Below are positions 16,405-25,602 of a DNA stretch of 64,000 bases, piece after piece. The translations under genes were made by a program, and so were the position numbers. The DNA comes from Streptomyces sp. NBC_00820 (GTDB lineage: Bacteria; Actinomycetota; Actinomycetes; Streptomycetales; Streptomycetaceae). How positions within the stretch are numbered: the stretch's first letter is position 1; each line of letters opens with the position of its first letter. The DNA lies in the NCBI RefSeq assembly GCF_036347055.1, contig NZ_CP108882.1:7800001-7864000 (forward strand), in the 5' to 3' direction. The notes under the pieces were generated by a model that ran no database searches, was not told the origin of the DNA, and saw only the letters and a list, made by a program, of their open reading frames with translations.

Positions 16405-17796
16405 GTGAAAATCAGCTCGCATGCGGTAGCGCGGATGTTGGGGGCCTGGCAGGAGGGGCCCGGGCCGGCGCATCAACGCCTCTCCGACAGACTGCGCCTG
16501 CTGATCCTGGATGGCCGTCTCCCCCTTGGTGCGGCCCTGCCGAGCGAGCGTGACCTGGCTGTCGCGCTCGGCACCAGCAGAACCACCGTCGGTACCGCAT
16601 TCCGCACGCTGGTCGAGCAGGGATACCTCGCCACACAGGCGCGTACCAGGGCGACGGTACGGCTACCTGATGACACCACGCCCGAGCACACGGTCGGCAC
16701 GGACACAGAGACCATCGACCTGTCCTTTGCCGCGCCGGCTGCGCCGGTCGAAACCCTCCACGCTGCGTTCGCGACGGCTCTTGAACAGCTGCCACGACAT
16801 TTCGAGCGGCACGGTTACGACCGATACGGCACCGCGGAGCTGCGCGAAGCAGTCGCCCACTGGTATCAACGGCGAGGACTGCCCACCCGGCCCGATCACA
16901 TCCTGATCACCAACGGCGCACAGCACGCGCTCGCTCTTCTGACGCGCGTACTCCTGTCGCCACGCGACAAAGTCCTCATCGACCACCCGACCTATCCACA
17001 CGCGATCACGACATTCACTCAAGCGCGCGCCCGACTGCTGCCCGTCGCCGTGACATCTTCCGGCTGGGACACCGAACAACTCCAAGCAGCAGGGCAAGCC
17101 GCGAACCTGGCCTACCTGATACCTGACTTTCACAACCCGACCGGGATGTGCATGCCCACCAGCGTGCGCCAACAGCTCAGGCTCGCGTGTCCCACGGTCG
17201 TCGACGAGACCATGGCCGATCTGGCTCTGGACGTTCCACGCCCCGAACCCCTCGCGCTTCACATGCCGGCAGCCATCAGCATCGGCTCTGTGTCCAAGAG
17301 CGTCTGGGGCGGCCTACGCATAGGCTGGATACGCGCGCTGCCCTCTCTCCTGGAACGCGTCGAACAAGCCCGTCCCACCACAGACCTCGGCACCCCCGTC
17401 GTCGAACAGCTGGCCACAGCCGTCCTCCTGAACGAGCAACAAACCCAGCGGCCGGACACGCTCCAGCAACTCAGGTCGCAACGTGACGCCCTGCGGCAAG
17501 CACTCACCGAGCACCTGCCGGACGTCCATGCCCTGCAACCAGTCGGCGGTGTGACGCTATGGGCAACATTCTCCGGGCCCATCAGCTCACGGCTGGCAGC
17601 CATGGCGCCCGACCACGGAGTGACCATCGCGGCCGGACCACGATTCGGGATCGGGGGTGCGTTCGAACGCAACATCCGACTGCCGTACACGCTCCCGTCG
17701 AGTCAACTGATCCAGGCAATCCGCAGACTCGCGCAGGCAGAACAGGCACTCGCACAAGGCGCTACCGGGACTCACACCCCCGCGCCCATCGCATGA
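16405..17796 (+). CDS. yczR: MocR-type (GntR plus aminotransferase-fold) regulator YczR-like
   Basis: A 463-residue MocR/PdxR-type regulator. The N-terminal GntR winged helix (LSDRLRLLILDGRLPLGAAL, SERDLAVALGTSRTTVGTAF, LVEQGYLATQARTRATV) is joined to a fold-type I aminotransferase domain. PLP-binding landmarks include ITNGAQHALALLTRVL, PTYPHAI, FHNPTGMCMP and SIGSVSKSVWGGLRIGW, whose lysine would form the Schiff base. Such proteins sense PLP or an amino-group ligand and control a divergent gene. The gene is divergent from yczE across about 60 bp with an inverted repeat. GTG 16405 is chosen over TTG 16402. Confidence 0.87.
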   Translation: MKISSHAVARMLGAWQEGPGPAHQRLSDRLRLLILDGRLPLGAALPSERDLAVALGTSRTTVGTAFRTLVEQGYLATQARTRATVRLPDDTTPEHTVGTDTETIDLSFAAPAAPVETLHAAFATALEQLPRHFERHGYDRYGTAELREAVAHWYQRRGLPTRPDHILITNGAQHALALLTRVLLSPRDKVLIDHPTYPHAITTFTQARARLLPVAVTSSGWDTEQLQAAGQAANLAYLIPDFHNPTGMCMPTSVRQQLRLACPTVVDETMADLALDVPRPEPLALHMPAAISIGSVSKSVWGGLRIGWIRALPSLLERVEQARPTTDLGTPVVEQLATAVLLNEQQTQRPDTLQQLRSQRDALRQALTEHLPDVHALQPVGGVTLWATFSGPISSRLAAMAPDHGVTIAAGPRFGIGGAFERNIRLPYTLPSSQLIQAIRRLAQAEQALAQGATGTHTPAPIA

Positions 17797-17999
17797 GCGA
17801 CAGCAACGTCATGACCCGCAACAACCAACCAGCACCGCGGTGCACGTCGAGCCGACGCCATGAGTTCGGGTTCGAGCCGACGGTCCGGGCCACCCGCAGG
17901 GCCGTTCACCGGCGCTTGACCTCAACCAAACTCGAGCTTCTAGGTTCCTTCCGGAGCCGCAAGAACTGACCAGTCCGGCCCTGCCCAAGGAGGTTCGCC

Positions 18000-18485
18000 G
18001 TGCCCGAGCGTGCTGCCCATGCCGAGATCCCCGACCGCTACCGCTACGCCGTGATCCCGCACATCATGGTCGACGACGCCGCCGCGGCGATCGACTTCTA
18101 CCAGCGGGCGTTCGACGCCCGTGAGAACTTCAGGCTCGGCGCCCCGGGCGGCGGGATTCTCCACGCCGAGATCACCATCGGGAAGTCGGCCCTGATGCTG
18201 GGCGACGCCGGCTTGGACGAGGCGGAGAACGCCTCCTTCGCCGCGCCGACCGCGCTCGGCGGAGGCACGTCCGTCACGCTGCACGTCTTCGTACCGGACG
18301 TCGACGGCGTGGCCGAGCGCGCGGAAGCCGCCGGCGCCGAGATCCTGCAGCCGCCGAAGGACATGTTCCACGGCGACCGCACCGTCATCCTCAAGGACCC
18401 CTCGGGTCACATCTGGGTCTTTCTGACCCACGTGGAAGACGTCTCGCAGGAGGAGATCCGGCGCCGCCTGTCCGCTGCCGGGTGA
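18000..18485 (+). CDS. PhnB-like VOC protein
   Basis: A 161-residue glyoxalase-superfamily protein of the PhnB-like type. Landmarks are VIPHIMVDDAAAAIDFYQRA, ILHAEITIGKSALMLGDA, the VTLHVFVPDVDGVAERAEAA strand-helix and FHGDRTVILKDPSGHIWVFL. It probably binds or transforms a small molecule, but substrate is unknown. The GTG at 18000 has a strong AAGGAGG site five bases upstream. A 200-bp gap separates it from yczR, and a convergent lipase gene ends 158 bp downstream. Confidence 0.88.
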   Translation: MPERAAHAEIPDRYRYAVIPHIMVDDAAAAIDFYQRAFDARENFRLGAPGGGILHAEITIGKSALMLGDAGLDEAENASFAAPTALGGGTSVTLHVFVPDVDGVAERAEAAGAEILQPPKDMFHGDRTVILKDPSGHIWVFLTHVEDVSQEEIRRRLSAAG

Positions 18486-18642
18486 CCGGCGGCCGTACGC
18501 GGCTGCCGGCCCGCGTACTGGCCGCCGCACGCGATTGTCGGTCCGCGTACCGGGCGCCGTTGCGACAGGACCCCGCCGACCGAACCGCCCGTACGCGGCA
18601 GCTCCGACGAACCAAGGACGGCAGACCGCGACCCCCGTCTCC

Positions 18643-20142
18643 TCACACCCCCGCCGACCGGTCCTCCAGCCCCTCGGGTGCGGCCTGGCCGGGCGGCGTC
18701 ACCAGGACCATCTGGGACACCCGGTTCCTGTCCCTGCTGTGCACCGTGACCCGGTAGAGGCCCGGTTCGTCGACGCGGGCCGTCGCCGTGAGGCGGCGGT
18801 TGTGCAGCGAGAGCCGTGCGGGCGGCAGCGCCGTACCGTCGACGGCGTCGATGCGGCAGGTCACGCCGGACGGTGACGCCAGGCCGCTGATCGTCATGGT
18901 CCACGGCGTGCCGGCCTCGGCGAGGTCGGGCGTGCTCAGCCCGCAGCCCGCGCCGCCCATCGGAGGACCGAAGTGCCTGTCGCGGCGCACCAGTTCCTCG
19001 ACGGCGCGCAGGGCGAACCGGTCGGCGGCGACGGCGCCGTGCTGCAGGGGGAGGGGAGTGGTGACCGAGTCGAGGGAGGCGGACTCCGTGGACACCGTGC
19101 CGTCGCCCTCGCAGTCGAAGGTGGCGAGCTGCCCGTCACCGCGACGGATGAAGGAGCCGTCGCTGTGGCGACGTGCCGTGTGGCAGTGGGCGTGGACGGT
19201 CCCGTTGTCGATCGACAGGCTCTGCGTCGTCTCCTGACTGGTCCCGATGAAGGCGTGGTGGCCGGGCAGAGCGATGGCGATCCGTTTGGCGGCGTCGTCC
19301 GCGGCGAGGCGGGCGAGATCCGGGTCTCCTCCGATACCGGCGACGTCACCGGGCGTGAGACGACGGGCCTCACCCCTGTCGAGCAGACAGGCGTACTGCG
19401 GAAGCAGGTCGTGCAGGCCGGGCATCGTCGCGCACAGATCCCGCAGCTTGCCGTGGGGGAGCGGTACGGGAGCCCCGCGGCCGCTGTTGAGGATGGAGGC
19501 GGCCGCGACCGCCCCGTAGAAGGGGGTGCCCAGGGTGAGGACGGCCCGGGTGTCGGCGGCCAGATCCGAGTCGTGCAGAGGATCGAGAGCGGCCTGGGTC
19601 ACCAGCCCTCCCATCGAATGGGAGACGAACACCAGGCGCGCCGGAGCCGCGTCCCGACGGAGCCGGCGGGCGGCGTCATGGGCGGGATGACCGCGCCAGC
19701 TCATGAGATGTGCGCGAGCGGCCGCGGCGAGGCGCCGGCCGTTGACCGCGACCGGGAGACGCCAGTCGTAGGGGAACTCCAGTACGGAGGCGGGGTCGGG
19801 CACGCACCGGCGCATCGTGGCGGCCAGCTCGGTGTAGGGCTCGAAACCCCTCAGGTACGGCGTCCAGGCGGAGTGACGCAGGAGCTGGGTCGGGACGATG
19901 CGCCCGACGCGTCCCTCGAGTTCGTCGTCCGTCATGCGCAGTGCCGCCAGACCGTCACGGCTCGTCCAGGCCGAGACCAGCCAGCGCGTGCCGGACAGGC
20001 CCCAGACGAGCCGGCCGGTGGCCGTGTCGAGAAGCTCGCTGCCCATGATGCCGGGCACGACGACGACGGCGTCCTGCGTGACGTTCCCGCTCGCGGGTGA
20101 CGCGTCGTCGGGATTGGCCGATCGGCCGGTCGCGTAGTTCAT
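18643..20142 (-). CDS. LCAT-like lipase/acyltransferase, cytosolic
   Basis: A 499-residue alpha/beta hydrolase of the lecithin:cholesterol acyltransferase-like class. VVVVPGIMGSELLDTATGRL opens the fold, FPYDWRL follows, and LVFVSHSMGGLVTQAAL is the nucleophile elbow with serine in SHSMG. Catalytic Asp and His are probably in the region from CEGDGTVSTESASLDS to QHGAVAADR. After about residue 420 an Ig-like beta domain follows (LYRVTVHSRDRNRVSQMVL). It lacks a signal peptide, so it should act inside the cell, unlike secreted esterases. Its ATG at 20142 is only 20 bp from the divergent caspase/STAND gene, pointing to linked regulation and perhaps membrane-damaging effector function. Confidence 0.82.
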   Translation of the reverse strand: MNYATGRSANPDDASPASGNVTQDAVVVVPGIMGSELLDTATGRLVWGLSGTRWLVSAWTSRDGLAALRMTDDELEGRVGRIVPTQLLRHSAWTPYLRGFEPYTELAATMRRCVPDPASVLEFPYDWRLPVAVNGRRLAAAARAHLMSWRGHPAHDAARRLRRDAAPARLVFVSHSMGGLVTQAALDPLHDSDLAADTRAVLTLGTPFYGAVAAASILNSGRGAPVPLPHGKLRDLCATMPGLHDLLPQYACLLDRGEARRLTPGDVAGIGGDPDLARLAADDAAKRIAIALPGHHAFIGTSQETTQSLSIDNGTVHAHCHTARRHSDGSFIRRGDGQLATFDCEGDGTVSTESASLDSVTTPLPLQHGAVAADRFALRAVEELVRRDRHFGPPMGGAGCGLSTPDLAEAGTPWTMTISGLASPSGVTCRIDAVDGTALPPARLSLHNRRLTATARVDEPGLYRVTVHSRDRNRVSQMVLVTPPGQAAPEGLEDRSAGV

Positions 20143-20162
20143 GAGCGTGAACAATAGGGAGC
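20143..20162. promoter_or_regulatory. 20-bp divergent intergenic promoter region
   Basis: Only 20 bp separate the two start codons. On the minus strand, TATTGT (20156-20151) is a possible -10 box that would start the lipase mRNA within a few bases of its ATG. The promoter elements of each gene must extend into the other's coding sequence. A GGGAGC right before ATG 20163 is too close to be a normal ribosome site, so that mRNA may be leaderless. Confidence 0.4.
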
Positions 20163-23100
20163 ATGTATCCAGAGGAAGGGGATAATCCGGAAGATCGCCA
20201 TCAGGCTGGTACGCATGCGGTAATAGACGGTCCGCCGGCGGATGCGGGCGTCCTGGCGGTGATCGCCGTGGACGACCCGGACACCCGTGGTTTCGCCGAC
20301 GCCATCCGCCTGCAATTGCAGGTGGTACGGCAGTGGTGGGCGCCACCCTCCCCCGGAGGGTTCAGCGAGTGCCGCGTCGAGCCGCACGCCCGGCACGACG
20401 TCGAACGCTTCCTCCACGAGCAGCGGTTGCGGGAGACCCCCCAGCACGTGCCGCTCGTCCTCTTCATCTCCTCGCACGGCGTGCTGGGCCTGTCCCAGCG
20501 CCACTTCCTCCGGCTGCCCGCCACCGAGTTCGGCCGACTGCTCGCCACCGGCATGCCGACCAACGAAGCGGTCGTCGCCGCACTGGACTCCCATGCCCGT
20601 GACGTGCTGGTCATCCTCAACGCCTGCCACGCCGAGGGTATCGGCGCGGAACTGGAGCTGTGGAGACGTGACTTGGCGCTCGACAGAAGCCGTAGCCTCA
20701 ACGTCATCGCCACCACCGACACCGACTCCCAGGTCCGGGCACTGGAGTTCGCCACCATTCTGGGCAGGGCCTATGAACGGCTGCGTGACGTCAACGAGAT
20801 CACCCGTCCTCACCTCACGATCGACGAGTTCATCGAGGCGCTGGAGGACGCGACCGCGGATACCAACGCCGAACTGGGCCTCACCGACCCCGAGGAGATG
20901 CTGCCAGGTCCCCAGCCGGTACTGAAGTCGAGACCCGGCAGGCAGCCGCTGCCGACCCTGCCCAACCCCGGCTACAGAGCGCAGCGTTCACTCCTGCCAC
21001 CCGAACGCGCGGAACTCGCCGTACCCTTGGCCGAGTTGGACGCATGGCTCGCGCCGGAAAGCCACCGAGACCCCCTCTGGTACCTGAACGGACGTTCCTC
21101 ACTGACCCGGTCGATGACCGAGTTCCTGCACCGACGGGCCGGCGCCCTCATCGTCACGGGGGCAGCCGCGACCGGCAAATCCGCCCTCCTCGCCCGCACC
21201 GTCACCCTGAGCGAGCCCGCGACGCGCGACGACGCCACCTACCGACGGGCGATCGACTCCGCCGACGACGGCTGTGTGCCACCCGCCCAGGCCGTCGACG
21301 TCGCCGTGACGGCACGCAACCGCGGCTGCGTGAGCCTGCTCGAAGCCATCGCCACCCGCCTGCCCGGACCGCCTCCGCCTCCTCCCGCGACCGGCAGCGA
21401 CCCCATGCGCCACTGGCAGGACACCCTCGCGGCGGCGCTGCGCGTTCCCGACGAGCGGCCGCTGACCGTGGTGATCGACGCCTTCGACGAGGCCACCGAC
21501 CCCGCCGCCTGCCTCCGCGACGTCCTGCAGCCTCTCGTCACCGCCTCGCGCGGCCGCCACCGCAAGGACCCGCCGGACATCACCATCCCCGCACAGACCA
21601 CGTCCTCCCACTCCCCGACCGCGGCGGGTCGCCCGTTACGCCTCGTCCTCGCGGTACGCAGCAACACACCCCACCCCACGGAGGCGGACGGCAACACACC
21701 GGATTCCGGCCTCCTCGGGCAACTGCGGACCGCCCTGCCGGCCGCGACGCTCCTGCGCACCGACACCGCCGCCGTGACACAGGAGATCCCGGAATACGTC
21801 TTCGCCCTGCTCGGAACCGCCTCATGGGCCCGCACACAACACGAACGGCGCGCCGAGGCCTCCAAGGAGATCGCCTCACTGGTGGGCCGTTCCTTCCTCG
21901 ACGCGCGGCTCGCCGCACAGCAGCTCATCGAAGAGGGCCCCCGGCAACTGCGCGATCCCTTCTGGCGGACACGCGCACGCGCCGGCACCCTCGGCCTGTT
22001 CCAGGAAGACCTGAAGCAGATCGGCGAACTCGACCCGCACGGGGACGCCGTACTCGCCCTGCTGCGCGCCACGGCCTTCTCCCTGGGCCGGGGCCTGCCC
22101 TGGGCGGCGATCTGGCCCGCCACCGCCCAGGCCCTCACCGGTCGTCCGATCCCCGATGTCGATTCACATATTCAGCGACTTCTGAACGGCCGCCTCGCCG
22201 GGTATCTCACCCACGACATCGAGGACGACCGCAGGGTGTACCGGCCGGCTCACCACCAGCTCGCCTGGCTGCTGCGCCACTGGCCGACCGAGGGGGAAAC
22301 GGCTTTGAGCCAGCCGGAACAGGACGCCTCACCCGATCCCGCCATCCAGTTACCCGATCCCGCCATCCAGCGCGCGCACGAAGCCATCACCGACGCCCTG
22401 GCCCCGCTGGCCGGCCGCGACGCCGGCAAACAGCCACACCCCTATCTCGCCAGGTACCTGGCCCGGCACGCGGCGCTCGCAGGCGTCCTCGACGACGAGC
22501 ACCTTCCGCCCAGCCTGCTGCCCTGGGTCGCCGGCGACGCCGTACGAGGACTGCTGCGCCTTCCGCACCGCGGCCGCGGCAACCGCTGGTGGCTGCACGC
22601 GTGGGCCGCCATCGAGCCCTACATCCAGCACGCCGACCTCCCCTCGCGCTGCTCCAGCCTCCATCTCGCCCACACCGCCATGCGCTTCCCGGGCCTGCCC
22701 GCGGCGGCCATGCCGGCCGGCACCACCGCCCTGCACGGCTCACAACTACGGGTGCTCTGGTCGCGGTGGACGCCTCCCTCCAACGTCCTGGCCACCGTCA
22801 AAGGGCGCTTCCTCGCCATGACGGCACTGAGCGACGGCACACGCCAACTGATCGCGCTGGGCAGCGAAACGGGCGTCGTCGACCTGCTCGACGCCACCAC
22901 CGGCGCCGTACTCGGTGATCGCATCCGCGCCCACGACGGCGCGGTGCGCTGCCTCGCCCTGATCCCCGACGGCGTCCGCACCGTCCTCGTCTCCGGCAGC
23001 ACCGACGGAACCGTCCGCATCTGGGACGCCGCCGGACGCCTGCTCATCGACCAACTCGTCAACCGCCCCAACTGGACCGCCGCGCTGACCGGTTACCGAG

Positions 23101-24653
23101 CGGCGTCCGGCGAGATCACCGTCATCGCCATCGACGGCCAGGGCGAGGTCATGGGCTGGAACGACCGCGACGGCGCGTACGAGCTGACCAGCCTGCGCCC
23201 CCACCCCGCCGAACCCTCGGCCTTCGCCACCCTCGTCACCCGTACGCGCGACGGCCGCGACGTCCTCGTCTGCGCCGGCCACACCCTCACCGTCCGCACC
23301 ACCACGACCGGCGAACTCCTCGCCGAACACGCCCTGAGCGCCGCCGTGAGAACCCTGACCGGCACCTCCGTCCCGGGCCAGATCGTCGCGGGTCACCACG
23401 ACGGCACCCTCACCTTCTGGACCCTGCCCGACACCGCCGGCGACCACATCCCCGCAGGCGACCACGCGATCACGGCACTGGCCAGTCTGAGCTGCGACGG
23501 CGTACACCTCGTCGCCGTCGGCCGCGGCAACAGCATTGACCTGTGGAACCTCACCACGCGGACCAGGGCCGGATCCCTGACCGGCCACGCCGACACCGTC
23601 ACCGCCCTGCACCCCGCCACCGGCACCCACGACACCGTGCTCATCTCCTGCTCCCACGACAACACCGTCCGTACCTGGACCGCGGACGCCGTGCGCAACG
23701 CGCTCAAGGGAGCAGTCCCGGCCCCCGCCGCGCTCGCGGCCGCCTCCACCAGCACCGACGCGTCGAGCCTGCGTCTGGCCGTCAGCTACCCCGCCGTCAT
23801 CCAGGTCTGGAACTCGCGCACCGGCACGAGTGAGGCCAGCATGACGCTGCCCTCGGGACGGGCCGTCACAGCCCTCGCCTGGCACGAGCACAACGGCGTA
23901 CAGCAACTTCTCTGGGCGTCCGACGACTTCACCATCCGCACCTGGCAGCCCCTGGCCCCCGACACGGGTCTGCGCGTCCTCCCCGTCCTCGGCGGCCACC
24001 AGCAGAGGATCCACAGCCTCGCCCTGTGCACCGACGGAACACGCCGGCTCCTGGTCAGCGGCGGCGACGACTACACCGTCCGCCTCTGGGATCTGTCCGC
24101 CGGTCATCTGCTGAAGACCTGGCCCCACGAATACAGCGTCCGCGCCGTCACCGCGTGCACCGACCGCTCCGGCCACGTCTGGATCGCCTCCGGCAGCGCC
24201 GACGGCACCGTCCGCCTCTGGTCCCCCGACCACGACCTGCCCCGCCGCCGGCTCCGCTGCGACCAAGGCGTCATCAACGCGCTGGCCATCGACCCCCGCA
24301 ACGCCGACGGCCCGCACCTGGTCACCGCCGGCGACGACACCCTGCGCGTATGGAACCTGACCCACCCGGCCGGCGACAGCACCCACCTGCGCGGCCATAC
24401 CGACATCATCGAAGCCGTCACCGCCTGGACCAGTCCGCGCCCCCGGCCCCGCGCCTACCTCGCCAGCGCGTCCCGGGACGGTACCGTCCGCGTCTGGGAC
24501 GCGACGACCAGCCGATGCGTCCTCCAACTCGCCGTGGGAAACCGCGTCCACACCCTCACCGCGCATCCCGGCACGGAACCCGCTGTCACCACGCTCACGC
24601 TCACCGGGGACGCCGGGGTGGCCGTCGTGGAGGTCCACCTCGAAGGGTGGTGA
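20163..24653 (+). CDS. Caspase-like protease / STAND NTPase / WD40 conflict-system protein
   Basis: A 1496-residue multidomain protein. Residues about 30-240 form a caspase-like (C14) protease domain with the dyad His105 (LFISSHGVLGL) and Cys155 (VILNACHAEGIG). Residues about 300-650 form a STAND/NACHT-like P-loop NTPase: Walker A GAAATGKS at 333-340 and Walker B LTVVIDAFDEA around Asp439. A helical arm follows, then WD40 repeats from about 873 to the end, roughly fourteen blades (repeats ending VRIWD, VRTWT, IRTW, VRLWD, VRLWS, LRVWN, VRVWD), enough for two propellers. Known relatives are predicted sensors that oligomerise on an invader signal and activate the protease, causing cell death or proteolysis. 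It is divergent from a lipase and followed by a RES/Xre toxin-antitoxin pair. Confidence 0.9.
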   Translation: MYPEEGDNPEDRHQAGTHAVIDGPPADAGVLAVIAVDDPDTRGFADAIRLQLQVVRQWWAPPSPGGFSECRVEPHARHDVERFLHEQRLRETPQHVPLVLFISSHGVLGLSQRHFLRLPATEFGRLLATGMPTNEAVVAALDSHARDVLVILNACHAEGIGAELELWRRDLALDRSRSLNVIATTDTDSQVRALEFATILGRAYERLRDVNEITRPHLTIDEFIEALEDATADTNAELGLTDPEEMLPGPQPVLKSRPGRQPLPTLPNPGYRAQRSLLPPERAELAVPLAELDAWLAPESHRDPLWYLNGRSSLTRSMTEFLHRRAGALIVTGAAATGKSALLARTVTLSEPATRDDATYRRAIDSADDGCVPPAQAVDVAVTARNRGCVSLLEAIATRLPGPPPPPPATGSDPMRHWQDTLAAALRVPDERPLTVVIDAFDEATDPAACLRDVLQPLVTASRGRHRKDPPDITIPAQTTSSHSPTAAGRPLRLVLAVRSNTPHPTEADGNTPDSGLLGQLRTALPAATLLRTDTAAVTQEIPEYVFALLGTASWARTQHERRAEASKEIASLVGRSFLDARLAAQQLIEEGPRQLRDPFWRTRARAGTLGLFQEDLKQIGELDPHGDAVLALLRATAFSLGRGLPWAAIWPATAQALTGRPIPDVDSHIQRLLNGRLAGYLTHDIEDDRRVYRPAHHQLAWLLRHWPTEGETALSQPEQDASPDPAIQLPDPAIQRAHEAITDALAPLAGRDAGKQPHPYLARYLARHAALAGVLDDEHLPPSLLPWVAGDAVRGLLRLPHRGRGNRWWLHAWAAIEPYIQHADLPSRCSSLHLAHTAMRFPGLPAAAMPAGTTALHGSQLRVLWSRWTPPSNVLATVKGRFLAMTALSDGTRQLIALGSETGVVDLLDATTGAVLGDRIRAHDGAVRCLALIPDGVRTVLVSGSTDGTVRIWDAAGRLLIDQLVNRPNWTAALTGYRAASGEITVIAIDGQGEVMGWNDRDGAYELTSLRPHPAEPSAFATLVTRTRDGRDVLVCAGHTLTVRTTTTGELLAEHALSAAVRTLTGTSVPGQIVAGHHDGTLTFWTLPDTAGDHIPAGDHAITALASLSCDGVHLVAVGRGNSIDLWNLTTRTRAGSLTGHADTVTALHPATGTHDTVLISCSHDNTVRTWTADAVRNALKGAVPAPAALAAASTSTDASSLRLAVSYPAVIQVWNSRTGTSEASMTLPSGRAVTALAWHEHNGVQQLLWASDDFTIRTWQPLAPDTGLRVLPVLGGHQQRIHSLALCTDGTRRLLVSGGDDYTVRLWDLSAGHLLKTWPHEYSVRAVTACTDRSGHVWIASGSADGTVRLWSPDHDLPRRRLRCDQGVINALAIDPRNADGPHLVTAGDDTLRVWNLTHPAGDSTHLRGHTDIIEAVTAWTSPRPRPRAYLASASRDGTVRVWDATTSRCVLQLAVGNRVHTLTAHPGTEPAVTTLTLTGDAGVAVVEVHLEGW
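22330..22371. repeat. 21-bp tandem duplication in the STAND-protein linker
   Basis: Two near-identical 21-bp units encode SPDPAIQ then LPDPAIQ in the linker between the NTPase arm and the next helical region. The units differ only at their edges. This is a recent in-frame duplication or slippage product. Confidence 0.8.
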
Positions 24654-24915
24654 GCACACGAACGCGCGCCCCCCTGGATGCCCACACGCGCCCCACGCCC
24701 TGCGCCAAATCACGCCACATCGAACCGATCCATCCCCAAGAATGATCGTTCGGCATCGGCTCACCAGGGAAGAGCCCGCCGCGGCAGGCGCGCACCATCC
24801 CGAGGCCGACGCACCCACCAGTAGACCGACACAGCCCGGGCATGCCCCACGCCACGGTACGCGGCCCGGCCACACGGCGGGCGCGAACCACGCGCCCGTC
24901 CCTAAGGAGCGGCGC

Positions 24916-25602
24916 ATGTCCCAGGAGACGTACCCGGAGGTACGCCTTGTCCCGGCCCCCGAACGCGGAGTCTGGCACCTGGGCAAAGCGAAGGATCCTC
25001 TCAGGTACAACCAGATCGCGGCCGACGACGCCGACCGCTCCAGCGGCAACCGGTGGAGCCTGGTGAGCGACGGAACCCTCTACTGCGCCTCCGAGTTCGA
25101 GGGCTGCTTCGCCGAAGCGCTCGCCCCCTTCCGGGTCGCACACGAACTCCGCGACGTCATCAAGGACGACTGGCTCAAGCCCTCCTACATGCCACCAGGA
25201 CACCTGCCCCGCGACTGGCGCACCCGCCACACCCTGGTGCGGCTCATGCCCGACAAGGACGCCCGCTTCCTCGACGTCGACGACGAGGACACCCTCTGCG
25301 GCATCCAGCGCGCACTCGAACCCACGCTCGCCGAACTCGACATCGAAAAGCTCACCCACGAACACATCCAGGGCTCCGACCGTCGTATCACCCGCACCAT
25401 CGCCGCCTGGGCGGTCGCCCAGCAGAACCGCGAGCAGCGCCCCCTCATCAGCGGCATCGTCTACCGCTCGCGCTTCGCGGCACGCGAATGCTGGGCCGTC
25501 TTCCAGTCCACCGAACTGGCGGAAGTCGAGTCCCAGCCCATCTGGCCCGAGACGGAGGGCCTTCGGACTGTAGCCGAGGAGTATGGACTCACCATCCGCT
25601 GA
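24916..25602 (+). CDS. RES-domain toxin (predicted NAD+-degrading)
   Basis: A 228-residue protein with RES-domain features: an early Arg, YNQIAADDADRSSGNRWSLV, GTLYCASEFEGCFAEALAPF with Tyr and Glu, and LISGIVYRSRFAARECWAVF with the serine-bearing strand. Studied RES toxins degrade NAD+ and stop growth until neutralised by an Xre-type antitoxin. The ATG at 24916 follows AAGGAG and begins the conserved part; the upstream 174 bp of open frame is not protein-like. The likely antitoxin gene is 573 bp downstream, an unusual order and distance. The gene lies 262 bp after the caspase/STAND gene on the same strand and may belong to the same defence island. Confidence 0.82.
   Translation: MSQETYPEVRLVPAPERGVWHLGKAKDPLRYNQIAADDADRSSGNRWSLVSDGTLYCASEFEGCFAEALAPFRVAHELRDVIKDDWLKPSYMPPGHLPRDWRTRHTLVRLMPDKDARFLDVDDEDTLCGIQRALEPTLAELDIEKLTHEHIQGSDRRITRTIAAWAVAQQNREQRPLISGIVYRSRFAARECWAVFQSTELAEVESQPIWPETEGLRTVAEEYGLTIR

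Noticed and set aside
22746..25049. Very long open reading frame on the minus strand opposite the WD40 region
   Set aside because: It has no homology-like motifs and mirrors the high-GC coding of the plus-strand gene; GC-rich genes often leave open antisense frames.
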